From Sipunculus nudus (lineage: Eukaryota; Annelida; Sipuncula; Golfingiida; Sipunculidae), in NCBI GenBank assembly GCA_026874595.1, contig CM049306.1, positions 33,992,019 through 34,056,018 of the forward strand: a DNA stretch of 64,000 bases, read 5' to 3'. Shown one piece after another: positions 51,745 through 64,000 of this stretch. The number at the start of each line of letters is the position of its first letter. Within the stretch, counting starts at the first letter, position 1. The notes beneath the pieces were generated by a model that saw only the letters and a list, made by a program, of their open reading frames with translations, was not told the DNA's origin and ran no database searches. The position numbers were made by a program, and so were the translations under genes.

Positions 51745-54250
51745 ATATCATGTTTTATTGTTATTGTTATTGTAATTATTATTATAATTGTTATAATTAT
51801 TCGACGTATACATAAGGTAAATATCTAGATCTAATCGATTTAGTATTATGAAGCAGATCTATTTCAAGTTGTAAGAGCTAGGGGTAAATCTAAAATCGAT
51901 TTAATCCTACCTTCCTATATCCTTGTAATCTTAATGCGATTACAAGTTATCGGGGATAATCTGAAATCGCATATAGCTCATAGATTATGCAGCCATGAAT
52001 ACACCATTGGCGTAGCATATATAGTGAGCTCATAGGATGTATTTTGCCGAAATGTCGATATTTGAGGGGCAAAATGCTGAAGATTTTATGGTGGCGATTC
52101 CTATGAAGGATAGTTATGAACCAATGTGAAATCGGGTGTCAGATTGCCTTACTGCAGGGAAATGTGTTGTTCCGAACATTTAACTTGAATGATCGCAAAG
52201 AAAAATATGCTGACATATCCGAAATTGTTTAATATATGTATTTTATAACGTTTCAAAGACAAACAATTTTAGCCCTGCTGACTTTCCGTCATGCTGAGTT
52301 AAACCGATGATCTTTGTCGATTCCCTCCATATATACAAATATGTAAAATCTGTAAGTTCAAAATTAAAGAAAATCAGCCCAACCAGCTTATAACAAAGGC
52401 TACTTATAGGCATTTATTTAAAAAAATATCAGTCTAGTTTGAGTGAAAGCTATAACACAAGCTCCAATTTTTATCGCATGAATTACCCTGAAATTACGTC
52501 TGCTTATTCGTATTGGCTAGCTTTATTTATCAAAGAAGATACCTATATTTTAAAATCTTTCATATTGACATCCAAAATTGATTTTGAGTGTGACGAATAT
52601 ACATTCCATTAAGAGTTTAATTTTGCACTCGCATATCTAACTTGATAGAACTGACTGATTAAATTGATATCGAGTATACTACTATCTACCATTTTCCAAA
52701 TAATCATTAAGATTGTGAATGACAAAAGACAAGCAGTTCTAGAAAATGTGATTATAAAAGTGAAATGTGACCATAATCAGTCTCATTTGTGATGAAAGGC
52801 ATGCCTTGGAATTTATCATTCTTATATAGCAAGGACAGATTTATTGAGTTGTGAGACTAGTGGCGCCACCTATGATTTTAATCTCACGCCACTCCGTGAC
52901 TGTTTTTGAGACTGACATACCAAAGCCATGTGCCAGTTTCAGATTGCAGATGTGATATATAACTATGATTGGTAAATTTTGATTCATAATTCATACATTC
53001 TTTTCGATAATCAATACATTGTTATTAAAAATAATTTGCTCTGCACGATCATCTACGATATTTAAGTAGATTTAACAAGTACCGCCATCGAAGCAATCCA
53101 TTTTTACGCACGTCTGAGATTAAAAAGCATTACGACGTAAGATCAAGAGTGTCAGCAGAGCTATCAGACATTTTATATTTGACCATCTTATTAAAATTAT
53201 ACACTTTGATCAGATTTATGTTGCTGTAATCCTTCAAATGATTGGCACACCTATACCTTTATTTTCATGTTTAGTAAGTTTAAATTGCTATTTTGAGAAT
53301 AACCAGTCATGTCACAGCTAGTATTGTCTCAGAATACATATATTTATTTTGCCTTGCCCTGTCCAGTGATGATCTGTAATAAAACTCACATTCCTGTTCT
53401 CCTGCACAGATTAAACAATACATGCTATCAAAAAAGCCTTTCAAAATATAATTTACAGTCGTGACTGTTTCATTATACATGTCACTTTGGTCTGCTGAGC
53501 GTCATGACCAATTTGTGACTTGTTTGTTGAAGTTACTGGGTCAATAATTATATATAACCTTATTTCATCTTTTTAGTTTTTCTTTCTTTATCTTCTTTTT
53601 CATGACCTTCACCCTTAGCTTGGTCTTCAGGCATTTATAGTGATTTGTATATTCTGTAGCTGCACAAAGAAATGTAAATGTTATACCCTTACCCATAATG
53701 TCCAATTGATTATATTTGCCAGCGTTAATTTTACCCTAGCACTTACATAAATATCAGCAACATTGTGATATTTTGGGGAAAATTTGAGCTTTAAACTCAA
53801 CACAGAGTAAGTTATTTGTTATTTGTCAATTGCAGCGTTATCAAAACGGATAACGTGTAGTGACATCTGGTGGCAGATTAAGGAAACTTTAAAGCAGACT
53901 CCTTCGGAAAGGGACACCTTTTTCTCCAGGTTCGGAGACATTCACATTATTTTTTAAAAATTATTTTGTGTTTTGCATTTTGCACAAGTCAGACTGTGTT
54001 CATGATCATATCAGAAAAAAAATAGGAATCAACGCAGAAGAAGATAACAAGCTGGGTATAATTTGAGGTAGTTAACGTGATATCCGCATTATTATTTTGA
54101 ATCGATGTTTTCTAGCATTCGTCTTTTATCAGGGACTTATTTTCATTCTTTCCGTCCAAATATTCCAAACAATTTCTGCCCTACACTTTGCACGCAACAT
54201 TTATATTTTACGTTGACTCCCGACCCACTTGTTTACCTATGCCAGGTAGC

Positions 54251-54277
54251 CCCCCTCCCCCCCCCCCCCCCCCCCCA
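54251..54277. repeat. Poly-C tract
   Basis: About 22 C with one T interruption near the start. A poly-G run of 16 lies 800 bases on at 55092-55107. Confidence 0.9.
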
Positions 54278-56113
54278 GCCTTATATATGATTCGGTATCC
54301 GGTTACAAAAGCAAGGAACGCCAGGGGTGCGTATCACAATCTATATCATACTTAACGGTGGCACTGAATCTTTGGGACTTGTTACAACGTCTAGGAATTA
54401 CCTGTTGTTGGCCTTGAAATACCAGGAACGATGTGATGTGTCCTAAGGGGACACTTTGCATATGGGAGTTAAGTTATTTTTGGGGTTTTTTTTATAATTT
54501 TTGCCGATACCTTGTGACTTCAAGGATTTTATTATTTATATAATCAATGCGCAGTTGATTTTTTTTTCTATAGAATGGTTTACCTGCTTCCGCTCTAATT
54601 TGACTATCCAAATTCTGCACGTGTGTTGATGGTGCACTCTTCTAAGACAAGTTCGTTTTATTTTTTTAGATATGCCCTATGCAGCTGCGAAATAAATCAT
54701 TTTAATATTCCCCCATTTTTTTGTGCTTTAATGTCCTCCACGCCTGTCAGGTTTTTTAGGAGGCCCCTTGGGGATTTTCCTGCATTTCGAGCTCACTGGC
54801 CACAGAATGTGTTGTGCTATTCGCGGTCACAGATCCTCTCTTATCCCAATTGATCCCAATACTTCCTTCAACAGGAAGTAAAGCTTTTTTATTCAAAACT
54901 AAAACCACATGACTCCGCTTCAATGAAAGGGCTTTTCAGTTTAGACAACGACCAGCAACACGACCATCGTTTGACTTTTTTATGGGTTTACAGGTATGTT
55001 GATTTCTATACATCCATTAATATCTTTCCATTTTAATCTTGGTTTCAATATAATTCATCAAATTTATGGCCCTAAAACTTGAACAAAGTTCCGGGGGGGG
55101 GGGGGGGTGAGATGTACACCCACATTTTTAGGGTCCGCTATCTCCAGGGACTTTGAAACATGCAAGATATTACCAGTGCATCTTAATACGGATAGGGATT
55201 TTATTAAAAAACTCATTTCTGCAGTCGCAGCCTGAAAACCCCCACCAGAACCTCCTTGTCAGTTCACCTTCAGGTGTACACTTTTCATATATAAACACTA
55301 TCACGCTTCATGGCCCGGTTTCACCTGGCTAGTAGCAAACCAAATACATACGAATGGGCGGCTTCTACATGGGGACAAAGGAGCTTGTCATAATGGTATA
55401 TAAGAAAAAAAAATATGTAGATTCTGATTACTCCAAACAAAACTCAGGACAAGCATTAATACTGCAGGAGTCTATTTACCTGAGCATGTCTTTCCGCATT
55501 GGCAGCTTTCAACATAGGCACCTTTTTGCGTGCAAGAGCCTTAAATGACATATATATGTTTGTTGTCATACCTGAGACTTCCATCATTTGGAAACTAAAA
55601 ACATCGTTTTACCTGATGTCCTTTGAGCTTCAGTTTATACAAATTTCATAAACTTTCAATTTTCTTTACACAGTCATATAATTTCTTCAAATTAGTTTCA
55701 CACTTTAGATGGCTTTATATACAATCACCATCACTCCGGCAAGTCGTGCCTAAGTTTTTTTGTCGAAAGAAAAATACATTCTCACGCAGAATTCGTAAAC
55801 CCATTATATGCCTCACGTCTACTTCATTGTTTGATTTATTGAGTAGCATAATTTTCCCACTCTTTGTTGACTTTGTTGACGGAGAATCCTGGCACAAGTG
55901 ATCTTGTTCCTGCGAAAAGCACGGGTATAAAATAGGCGACACAGTCCCTTAAAGCTCATTACAGGACTATTTATCATATAGAACCGTGGATTTCCCACTG
56001 GCGTTTCTAGTTATTATTATGATTATCATTTATCCACATGTTTATTACAAACTGAGGGTGTTTGTACTCAGTCGATGTCATGCAGCTTTTCTGTGGCCAA
56101 GCAAGGCAAATGC

Positions 56114-56116
<3 letters not shown>

Positions 56117-56176
<60 letters not shown>
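56117..56176. repeat. (AG)n microsatellite
   Basis: Uninterrupted AG run of about 60 bp. Confidence 0.95.
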
Positions 56177-56179
<3 letters not shown>

Positions 56180-59100
56180 TGAGGGATTCTTTAAATATTC
56201 CAAAACATTCTAGGGATCCTAATTATTTTGAGATGGATCTATCGCAGCGCAATCTATCAGAAATCGTCTAAATAGGTAACCAATCCCGGCCTTGATAGCG
56301 CGGTTCTGTTCCAACATAAAACCGGGAAATATGATGTTGTATATAATTCAAGGAAACTTACAGAAACACCTGCAAAAAATCTACCCAAAAAAAAAGCATG
56401 GACCAATATTGTCGATAAAATGTGAGTGGAACAATGCACATATTACGACCCCCCCCCCCTCCCACCCACCTTAATAATTAGCTAAAAATCTGCCTGTGAC
56501 ACCCCTCTTTTCACATAGAGGACAACTGCTCTCCTCCCAAAATATTATATTTTTCTTTACTCCCGGTATATATTATGGGGTATGTATTTTAGTTATATAA
56601 AGTAATTTATTTCTTAATTTTCAGGACTTTGTTTGACTTAATTTATTTTAAATCACTCAAATTATCAAACATCAAACAATATCATATAATGTAGGATACA
56701 ACTTATTTGGAATGGAATCAATAAGGTAAATTACCATACTATATCCAACGTTTTTACAGTGTAAAATAATTGAAATATGATCGACGAAATTTTAAAGGCG
56801 CTATAAATTGTTTGTTGGCTCAATAATCTCGAGAACGCGGAGTTAAAATCAACAAAAAGTTGTCCTGTCCTCTGCCCCATCAGATGTAAGGCCTGTGAGA
56901 GGTATAATATGTGACTGTTAATATCACATTCACAATTTAGGTCCACCAGAATATTTAGTCTAGTCTGAAAATAGGGTTTCTATGCACCAAGATGATATAT
57001 TTTCTAAACTACATTTTCATATATTCACTAGAATGTTAAGTAAACGAATTTTGATGTTACTATGGCGGGTTATTGTCCCACAGGGTTCGTTTGTCGGCAA
57101 TCTTGGAAGCCGTCTTGCATTTTGAATAAAAAAATATTTGTTGTACTAGACATCGTAGACAGGGAGATAAGCCCATTTTTTCAAGCAATTCTGGCACGAG
57201 ATATCGAATGGGATTTTTTTGATAGGATCAAAATAGAATGATAGAAAAATGAAAATAGCATTTTTTCATGAAAAACCGGCAATATTTTTCTGTGGAATCT
57301 AATCATTGGATATATAAAAAGGTTGAAGACACAAACATTCAATACAATAACTTAAATCATCATTTTGTGAGACTCAGATAATGGATCAGGTTTGGACGCT
57401 TAATGCAGAGTTCGTCACTTCTTGTTAACAGTAATATAATATGAATTTATTAAGTCCTGCGAATATATCGAGTATATTCTTGTTGAGAATTCTTGTTTGA
57501 TAAATAACGATTTTGGGCGACTTAGCACCTTTTTAACATGACCTTTTAGTGAAATCAAACCGCAATACAAAATCTCTTGCAAGTTTATGTTGACTAATAC
57601 CGCCGAATCTTTCTAAATGTCACATGATTTCAGGGTTTGAATGGTTGACGGTCACCTTATTGCTATAAGCTGCCATCGCCAACATGTTCTTTGTCTCAAC
57701 GAGACTCCTTATTCATTACTCACAGGTCTATGCGGCCCTAGGGTCGAGGCCATTTTGAAAGCATTGCGTGATCGTTTGGGAGAAGGTCAAGGGCTCCCTG
57801 GAAAATCATCAATATATATTGCATTTGAGCGTTCCTTCTTTGCTTATTACCGTTTAGATATTTTACAGACCTACCAAAGACAACTAAATTTGACTATCGC
57901 GTGTAGATATTACCAAGGAAGGTACATATATCATTCTAAAAATTCCTGGCCCGCCATTGCTTGGATCCCCACACAGAATTTTAATCTGTGGAACTGAAGA
58001 GAGTACGCTAGTCACCGAGAACCGTCATTTCCCCCTCTTTGGTTTGTCGAGATATCACAGAGCAATGCTCAGTAATGACGATATCCGCACTGTAATTCTC
58101 GATAAGGAAGTAATTTTTTTGGTCATTTTTGACAACATCTCGTGGCCTAAAGGTACGCTTTCGTTTAAACACGTCCAATCGTTAGATGTATATGTGTACT
58201 TTCCAACAACACATACCATGTGCGAGGAAAAAATCAGTTGTATCTCTGAATATTGGTAAATTCCCGTATATTTTTGTTGAATTTCTTATCGCATGAATAC
58301 AAAGATATCTTGTACGGGTTACTGGAGGGTAGCCAACTTGTATGCGTCAAAGGAAATGACTCATTACCATGCATACAGATGTATTTACACTTCCGCTTGT
58401 GAGTTCACATGTATTGTTTTGTGTTAATTCATCAGTCGTAGCCTAATTAAATTGGATGCACATTAAGCTGATTTTCTTTATGCGACGTTTATCGGCATCA
58501 GCGCATATAAATCGGGGGATGGCGTTGGTCAATTTATCTTTTTACGATGTTTCAGGCAAATTACCACGATTCTCATAAAAAAGATGACCGATATATCCGT
58601 TAATGTCGTTCCCGTTTTCATGCTATGCCGAAGCCGATTTTGTCATGCGATTTTGTCTATGCCAGTTCTGCAGTACGAAATGTAAATGGTCGTGCATTTC
58701 GGAAACTTTCTCATATATAAAAATAGCCCGACAAAAACCCACGACTTTTTTCATACGTCAAAATCGGCGTTATAAACACACAGCTTTGAGCACTACCAGT
58801 GAAGTACTACACCAGCCTAATCCAGAGAGTCCTGTCTTCTAATCCAGACAGTGATCAGCAGTTCCTGGGTGGTTTCATGCAGACATATATACGCTCATGT
58901 TGTCTAAAATTATTTAAAACAAGGCATACAGTCCCGACTTAATTGAAAGATGATGGTGTCAAATACGAACTTATAACTCCCAATGACCAGTTATTTATTT
59001 ATAAATTAATGTTTATTCATCTGCCAGGAACCACATTTCAGTAGATTTATTAATATATATTATTCTAAATAAATTTATTGAGCGAGGCTAATCCATTTTG

Positions 59101-59433
59101 ATCTTTCAAGGAGTATTGCCAGACAGAAAGACGGACGTACAGTAGGAAAATAAAGTACATTAAACTAGAATGTTCCTGAGTAGAGTGCATTCTTCCGCCA
59201 AGAAAAAGCAGTCGTATACTTAGAGTGGGCGTTTTCCAGAAAGACACCTAATCTGGATAGGCTCTGACCCAAGTCTCATTCTGCAAGTAGGACTCGTTCT
59301 AGAAGTGTTCGCGTAATCCTGTTAATCCCAAACAAACTATGCAATTAACAGACGTGGTGTAAACATTACCTCCAATGGTAAAAAGGGAGACCACCATACA
59401 GTATGCTGTACCTGGCTATCTTTGACAATGTCC

Positions 59434-60775
59434 ATACCCGTCCCGCGGGCTGCGGGCTGACTTTATCATGATTTTGTGGGGCGAGGCGGGCTAAAAAGAA
59501 AATACCTGCGGGCTAAAAGCTAGGATATGCGGGGCGGGGCTGGGCGGGGCGGGCTACATATTATTTTAGTGAGGGTTTCTGCGGGCCGAAAACATGGTTA
59601 AAGCGAGGAGATGATTTCTGACGTACTGGCGTACTGCAGGTCTGTTTATGTTACACAGGTTATACCATTTTCTGAATTATTATATTGCACTAGTGAAATA
59701 CAGAATCCTTGAGTTGTGAGACAGGTTCATATATGCAGGGACCACTAGTCATAATATTGTACAAATGTACCTGGAAATAGTGTTGTATATTTAGAGGGGT
59801 CAGCATTGTAAGCCTATACTTTGGCCGGTTTCAGGAATTACATAAAATGGCTGAGGGTAGAGCATTAGGGTTAGTACGTGTGTTTTTATAATAGTCACTA
59901 AATGGGCTGCATCTGGCTAGATATAGCTTTATAACACTCACAAAGACTGAAGTGTGCTAATCATGGATAATTAGCCAAACAGTATGCATGGGCTAGTTGA
60001 GAGGACTGAATAGGCGAAACAGATTGAGATAAAGAGCATGGCGCTCGTTTGAGACCATGAGATAGAGCTGACTGGAGCTGCAGTTCCAATTAAGCCTTCC
60101 CCTTTCAGCTTATTAGCCGCTCATCCATGAAAAGGATTAACCTCTTTGTAAAAGAAAGGTGTGAACTGTGGTGAGCCAATACTGTCCTCCAGCTTGTGCT
60201 TAATAACGAGTAGTGTATCTCAAGGCATACATACTTACCGGTAATAGAAATTGATTGCTTTATGCTTGAGGTTTATTTTATATTTCCGTAAAGCAACATA
60301 TCTTTAAAATATTTTTAAACTTTGATTATGTTGATAGCTGAATATCTGAATATGATGAATTTATAATTACTTTATAAATATCTAAAGGATACACAAAGTC
60401 AGTATATTTGATTAGTGTTTTCAAGTATTTTATAAGTGATATTTCCATTTATATGTTAGTAAATAATTGTATTTTGGTAATTCGTCATTCTTACAAAAAA
60501 AGGTAATTCTGTGACAATCAAGTCATTCTGGAATCGTCATACGACCAGCAAACATGGTAATGGTATCCATACTCAAAAAGATGGCATTGCATTATAAATA
60601 TTATAAAATAAATTATAATCTTTTATTCGGCTTACTTTTTGGTTGTCTTCAATGTTTATCATCGGGTTGAATACGGGCTAACTTTTTGGTTAAAATGCGG
60701 GGCAGTGTGGATGCGGGCTGAAAGCTAAATGTGCGGGGCGGGTGCGGGTTTATATATTCTTTATAGGTGCGGGGC

Positions 60776-60780
<5 letters not shown>
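59434..60780. mobile_element. GC-rich-ended element, possibly hAT-type
   Basis: The left end ATACCCGTCCCGC and the inverted right end ATACCGCCCCGC are similar. Inside each end is a direct repeat with TGCGGGCTRAAAGCTA followed by TGCGGGGCGGG (59507-59556 and 60711-60750). The interior of about 1.1 kb is AT-rich without a transposase. Subterminal GC-rich repeats occur in hAT elements, which is the only basis for the name. Confidence 0.4.

Positions 60781-60821
<41 letters not shown>
60778..60821. repeat. (AT)n microsatellite at the edge of the GC-rich element
   Basis: The AT run starts directly at the terminal GCGGGGCGGTAT. Confidence 0.95.
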
Positions 60822-60824
<3 letters not shown>

Positions 60825-62199
60825 TTATGTGTGTGCGTGTTACACGTGGCTTGAGATACCATTATATATAATACAACAGTTGAACTATTATATTCATAAT
60901 CGTATCACCATGTTTAATCAAGGCTTTGGTTAAACAGGGATGAATATGAGATGATAAAGTAAGTACTTTTAAAACCAAAATTATATGAGTGAAACTGAGA
61001 GGTTCCACATTTAAAGTAGACATGTTGCATGTAAATGCATAAAGAGGCAATGATTTCCTGAGCAAAGAACTTTAATTCAAGTCTAGGCTTTATTTTCTGT
61101 AGCGCAAAACTACTTTGTCACTTGACACCCGGCTGAATGAAGAATTGTTTGATTTGATTTCTGAGTTTTTATTTCGATAGTTACAAATAAAAATTGATTG
61201 CTGAAGAAATTGAACCCACATTTAAATTATTCTAGACTTCCTGAGGCAATGGTTAATTCAGATTAAGAGATGACAAATCTAACTCAGCTATCCATTTAAA
61301 TATCCGTTGGAATAGATGACGGACATGTAAAACATATACATCAGGTGAATAAAAATAAGATTAATTTAATATCCGCTTGATAATTACATGTAACCTGACA
61401 CCATGTCAGAAGACAATGCGTCGAGTTCCTTAAAGTTGTCTGTTATTTTATTTTTATTAATTACAGCCTGTAGGAATCTGCTAACTACAGCATGCTTTAA
61501 ATCTTAATGGCTTTGAAATTTGGGTTAATTTTCCACTCCGGTTATGAAAATGATAACCAGCATTAGAAAGTTAGAAAGTTAGATTCGTCAGCTCATGATT
61601 AATTTTTTTAAAGCAAATGCATGATGCAGTTCCATTACTATATGCTGTATTCTTATCAGCGCAGGTTATAACGAGAAGTATTTTTCAATGACCTCTATGC
61701 TGCTTTTAGAAGAATAACAGAAAATATGTTCTCCATTCATCAAGGAAACCACAAATTGATGTGTAAGGACATTGAAATGTGAAATTGAAGTTACATGAGA
61801 ACAAAATGGATTTGAAAAAGAGGCTACTTTGAGACTAGTGCTGCCATCTGCCGACAGAAATACGAACAGATTGTCTCCACGGACCAACGAAAGAGAATTA
61901 TAAATAATCGACTGTATTTTGCGACGTTGTTAAACTTTGATAAAAATAAATGCATCCTTATATCCAGTACAAGATAAAAGACAGAAATGAATTCAGGGGC
62001 GCGGGATATTCTATGAATAAGTATACGGCAGCGGCCTGACTAGACAGATATAGCTATTATAGACTGGATATTTAGTTCAGTCAAATCGGAACGGTAATGA
62101 TATAAACAGGTATTGGTGATAAAAATATAATAATTATTTAAATTTTTCTCCCTTCATCAGACGCTATTTCTAAATATGACATAAATCATCGTGTGTATT

Positions 62200-62262
<63 letters not shown>

Positions 62263-62556
62263 GAAAGTGTTTGTGAAATTTGTTCGAATATGCAAGGTTA
62301 CGTATATGCGAGGTACACCATTTTTATTATAAGGATGCTAATACTACAGGTACAGGTGAGTATATATCAAAGTTCCAATAGTATGCCAGCTAATTCTGAT
62401 TCTGTCAGTAATATTATCTCATTAGAACATTTTTTTTCTAAATCGTGGCTAAATTCTTGCTATACATACAGCTTAAAAGGGTTGCGTTTATATCCAATGA
62501 ATTGTATTTAGGTCAAAGTCGCCATAATGAATAATTGCACAATGTTATAGGCTAGC
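60822..62556. other. Intergenic, no supported gene
   Basis: AT-rich; contains one good CTCF-like motif on the minus strand (61838-61855) and an AT tract (62204-62262). Nothing else is seen. Confidence 0.5.
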
Positions 62557-63217
62557 TAGTGCTGCAATCTACTGATAATATCGTAAATATTATCACATGT
62601 ATTTTGTATGATGCACTTGTGTAATGTCCTTGCATCAAAGTGCTATATTAACATCGCTGGTGGAGATCGTGGGCTACGTAAAAACCGGAAGTTTAGATCG
62701 TTGATATAAATCACTGCACGATTAACGTGGATCTTAAGTAACCTTTATCTTAATCACGATGCGAGATCACAGCCAGTCACAACACAGAAAACATGTCCTA
62801 AGTTTTCCTCGAAGTCACATTTGGTGATTCTGGAAAAAATAATTTCATAAATGTCGTATTTCTACTTTACGCTTATAAGGGGTAAATTTTGATTTCTCAA
62901 TTTAAATTTGGAAAAAAACGGGATACGGGTATTCGAGTTTCTGTTGTATCTTATTGTTGCCGTATATCTGCAAATGTCCATGTCATGGTCCCATCTATAT
63001 AAAAAAAAACTTACGTCATATTTGATCCAAACGTATTATATATACGCTTGTACGAGAATTCATATTCATATTTAGTTGAGTATCCTTTTAACGTTTACTT
63101 TTTAAAACCAGTTTAAGCACTTATAATATCGATATATGAGAACTGTATTGCGATATGCAATATGTGAACCATCGTATCGCGATATATCGATATGTTGGTA
63201 ATATCGCGCAGCCCTAA
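62557..63217. mobile_element. hAT-like non-autonomous element, copy 2 (left edge uncertain)
   Basis: The right end (63126-63217) closely matches that of the copy at 45022: both read GAACCATCGTA, then CGATATATCGAT, and end CGCAGCCCTA or ATACAGCCCTA. A possible left end TAGTGCTGC near 62557 would give a similar length. The right end is the secure part. Confidence 0.45.
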
Positions 63218-64000
63218 TGAAAATAGGTACACGTATCTTATATTTTTTTATCATTTATTATTGCTTATATTTTTCCTGATAATAGGGTGAAATTGAGCGA
63301 TGTTACGTTCCAAATAGTCTGTACCTGTAGATTTTATCAGATCGTGCATAAAATTAATAAGAGACGCTACAGCATGTAACAATAGACCTCTGGTCCAGAC
63401 AGGTCATCAGGAAATCAGTGCTCTTAACAAATGGCTAGAAAGGAACGTGAGTCGAATGGAAATTTGTCCGTCTGTAACCCTGTTGGTGGCATTTGCAGTG
63501 ATTGTTCGTCCAGCCAGGTTATACAGGGGCAGTGGTTTCAATGTTCCCTTGGCCCGTAGTAATCTTTATCAAGTCCATGTTGAGCTGCCTATAAGCCACG
63601 GGAGTAATTGAATGCGTTAGAGAAGCGAGAGAAGGCAAATTGTCAATCTTTCATGACGTAAATTAGATTAATCAGCGGTAGTTCCGGACCAGAATCCGTC
63701 CTTACCATGACCCCCTCTTCATACAGACGCCGACCCGCCCGCTCCGTCCGTCCAAAGACGCAAGCAATGGTCGGCTTCTGCAATAATATATACCGACCTC
63801 ACGGTCACCAATCCCGCCTGTAGTGACCTCTGCAGGGCTTTCCGTGAACCTGCACGGGGTGATCTTTTCAGATCGGGCCACAGTGTACGTTTGTCTTTAC
63901 TTTTTTGTTTGTTAGGCATCTCTCTGACAAGGAAAGTGACTATATAGCCTTGGTTGGATTAGAGGGATCGAATTTTACCATGGCCAGGTTTACTTGTGGC

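Larger units (their letters stand above)
51745..59433. other. Intergenic, no supported gene
   Basis: Holds two weak CTCF-like motifs (52857 and 53862), poly-C (54251-54277), poly-G (55092-55107) and an AG tract (56117-56176). Open frames near 57641-58259 are 100-120 residues with no recognizable domain and unbiased-looking composition. Confidence 0.5.

Noticed and set aside
57641-58259. Two overlapping open frames of 118 and 100 residues as a gene
   Set aside because: No recognizable domain, no splice structure, and composition similar to surrounding noncoding DNA.

Overview
The window is AT-rich, intron-rich animal DNA with many microsatellites, tRNA-headed SINEs and small DNA-transposon remnants. 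The repeat types, the style of the retroelement gag and the spacious gene structure suggest a lophotrochozoan, most likely a bivalve mollusc. That assignment is an inference from pattern memory, because no database search was possible.

Layout. (1) Positions 1 to about 6050 hold one decayed LTR retrotransposon on the minus strand, running past the left edge of the window. Its order is LTR, primer-binding site, gag with a zinc knuckle, protease, integrase, reverse transcriptase, RNase H, polypurine tract, LTR. Integrase therefore precedes reverse transcriptase although every domain is Ty3/gypsy-like, which is the unusual order of the Gmr1-like group. (2) Positions 6050-13780 are intergenic, with one dispersed repeat, a long AAT/ATT hairpin and several CTCF-like motifs. 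(3) About 13.8-41.1 kb is one plus-strand host gene for a 150-residue, four-EF-hand calmodulin-like protein. It can only be read by joining exons: a probable noncoding first exon near 13.87 kb, a 31-nt first coding part at 24210-24240, then 37547-37690, 38881-39126 and 39564-39595, with a polyadenylation signal at 41097. All joins are in phase. Its introns of about 10.3 and 13.3 kb hold most of the repeats: a degenerate ~44-bp satellite, pogo-like MITEs, a TG-rich dispersed family, an inverted pair of SINEs and a SINE with visible target-site duplications. (4) Positions 41.1-64 kb have no gene I can support. They hold a second copy of one SINE, a third SINE of another type, hAT-like remnants, GC-rich direct repeats, a possible TATA promoter with a first exon near 46.4 kb, and many AT tracts.

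The only host protein I am confident of is the EF-hand protein, a likely intracellular calcium sensor. The retroelement is a fossil: it carries stops, frameshifts, a changed zinc-knuckle histidine, a changed integrase catalytic aspartate and an RNase H deletion, although its reverse transcriptase reading frame is still largely open.
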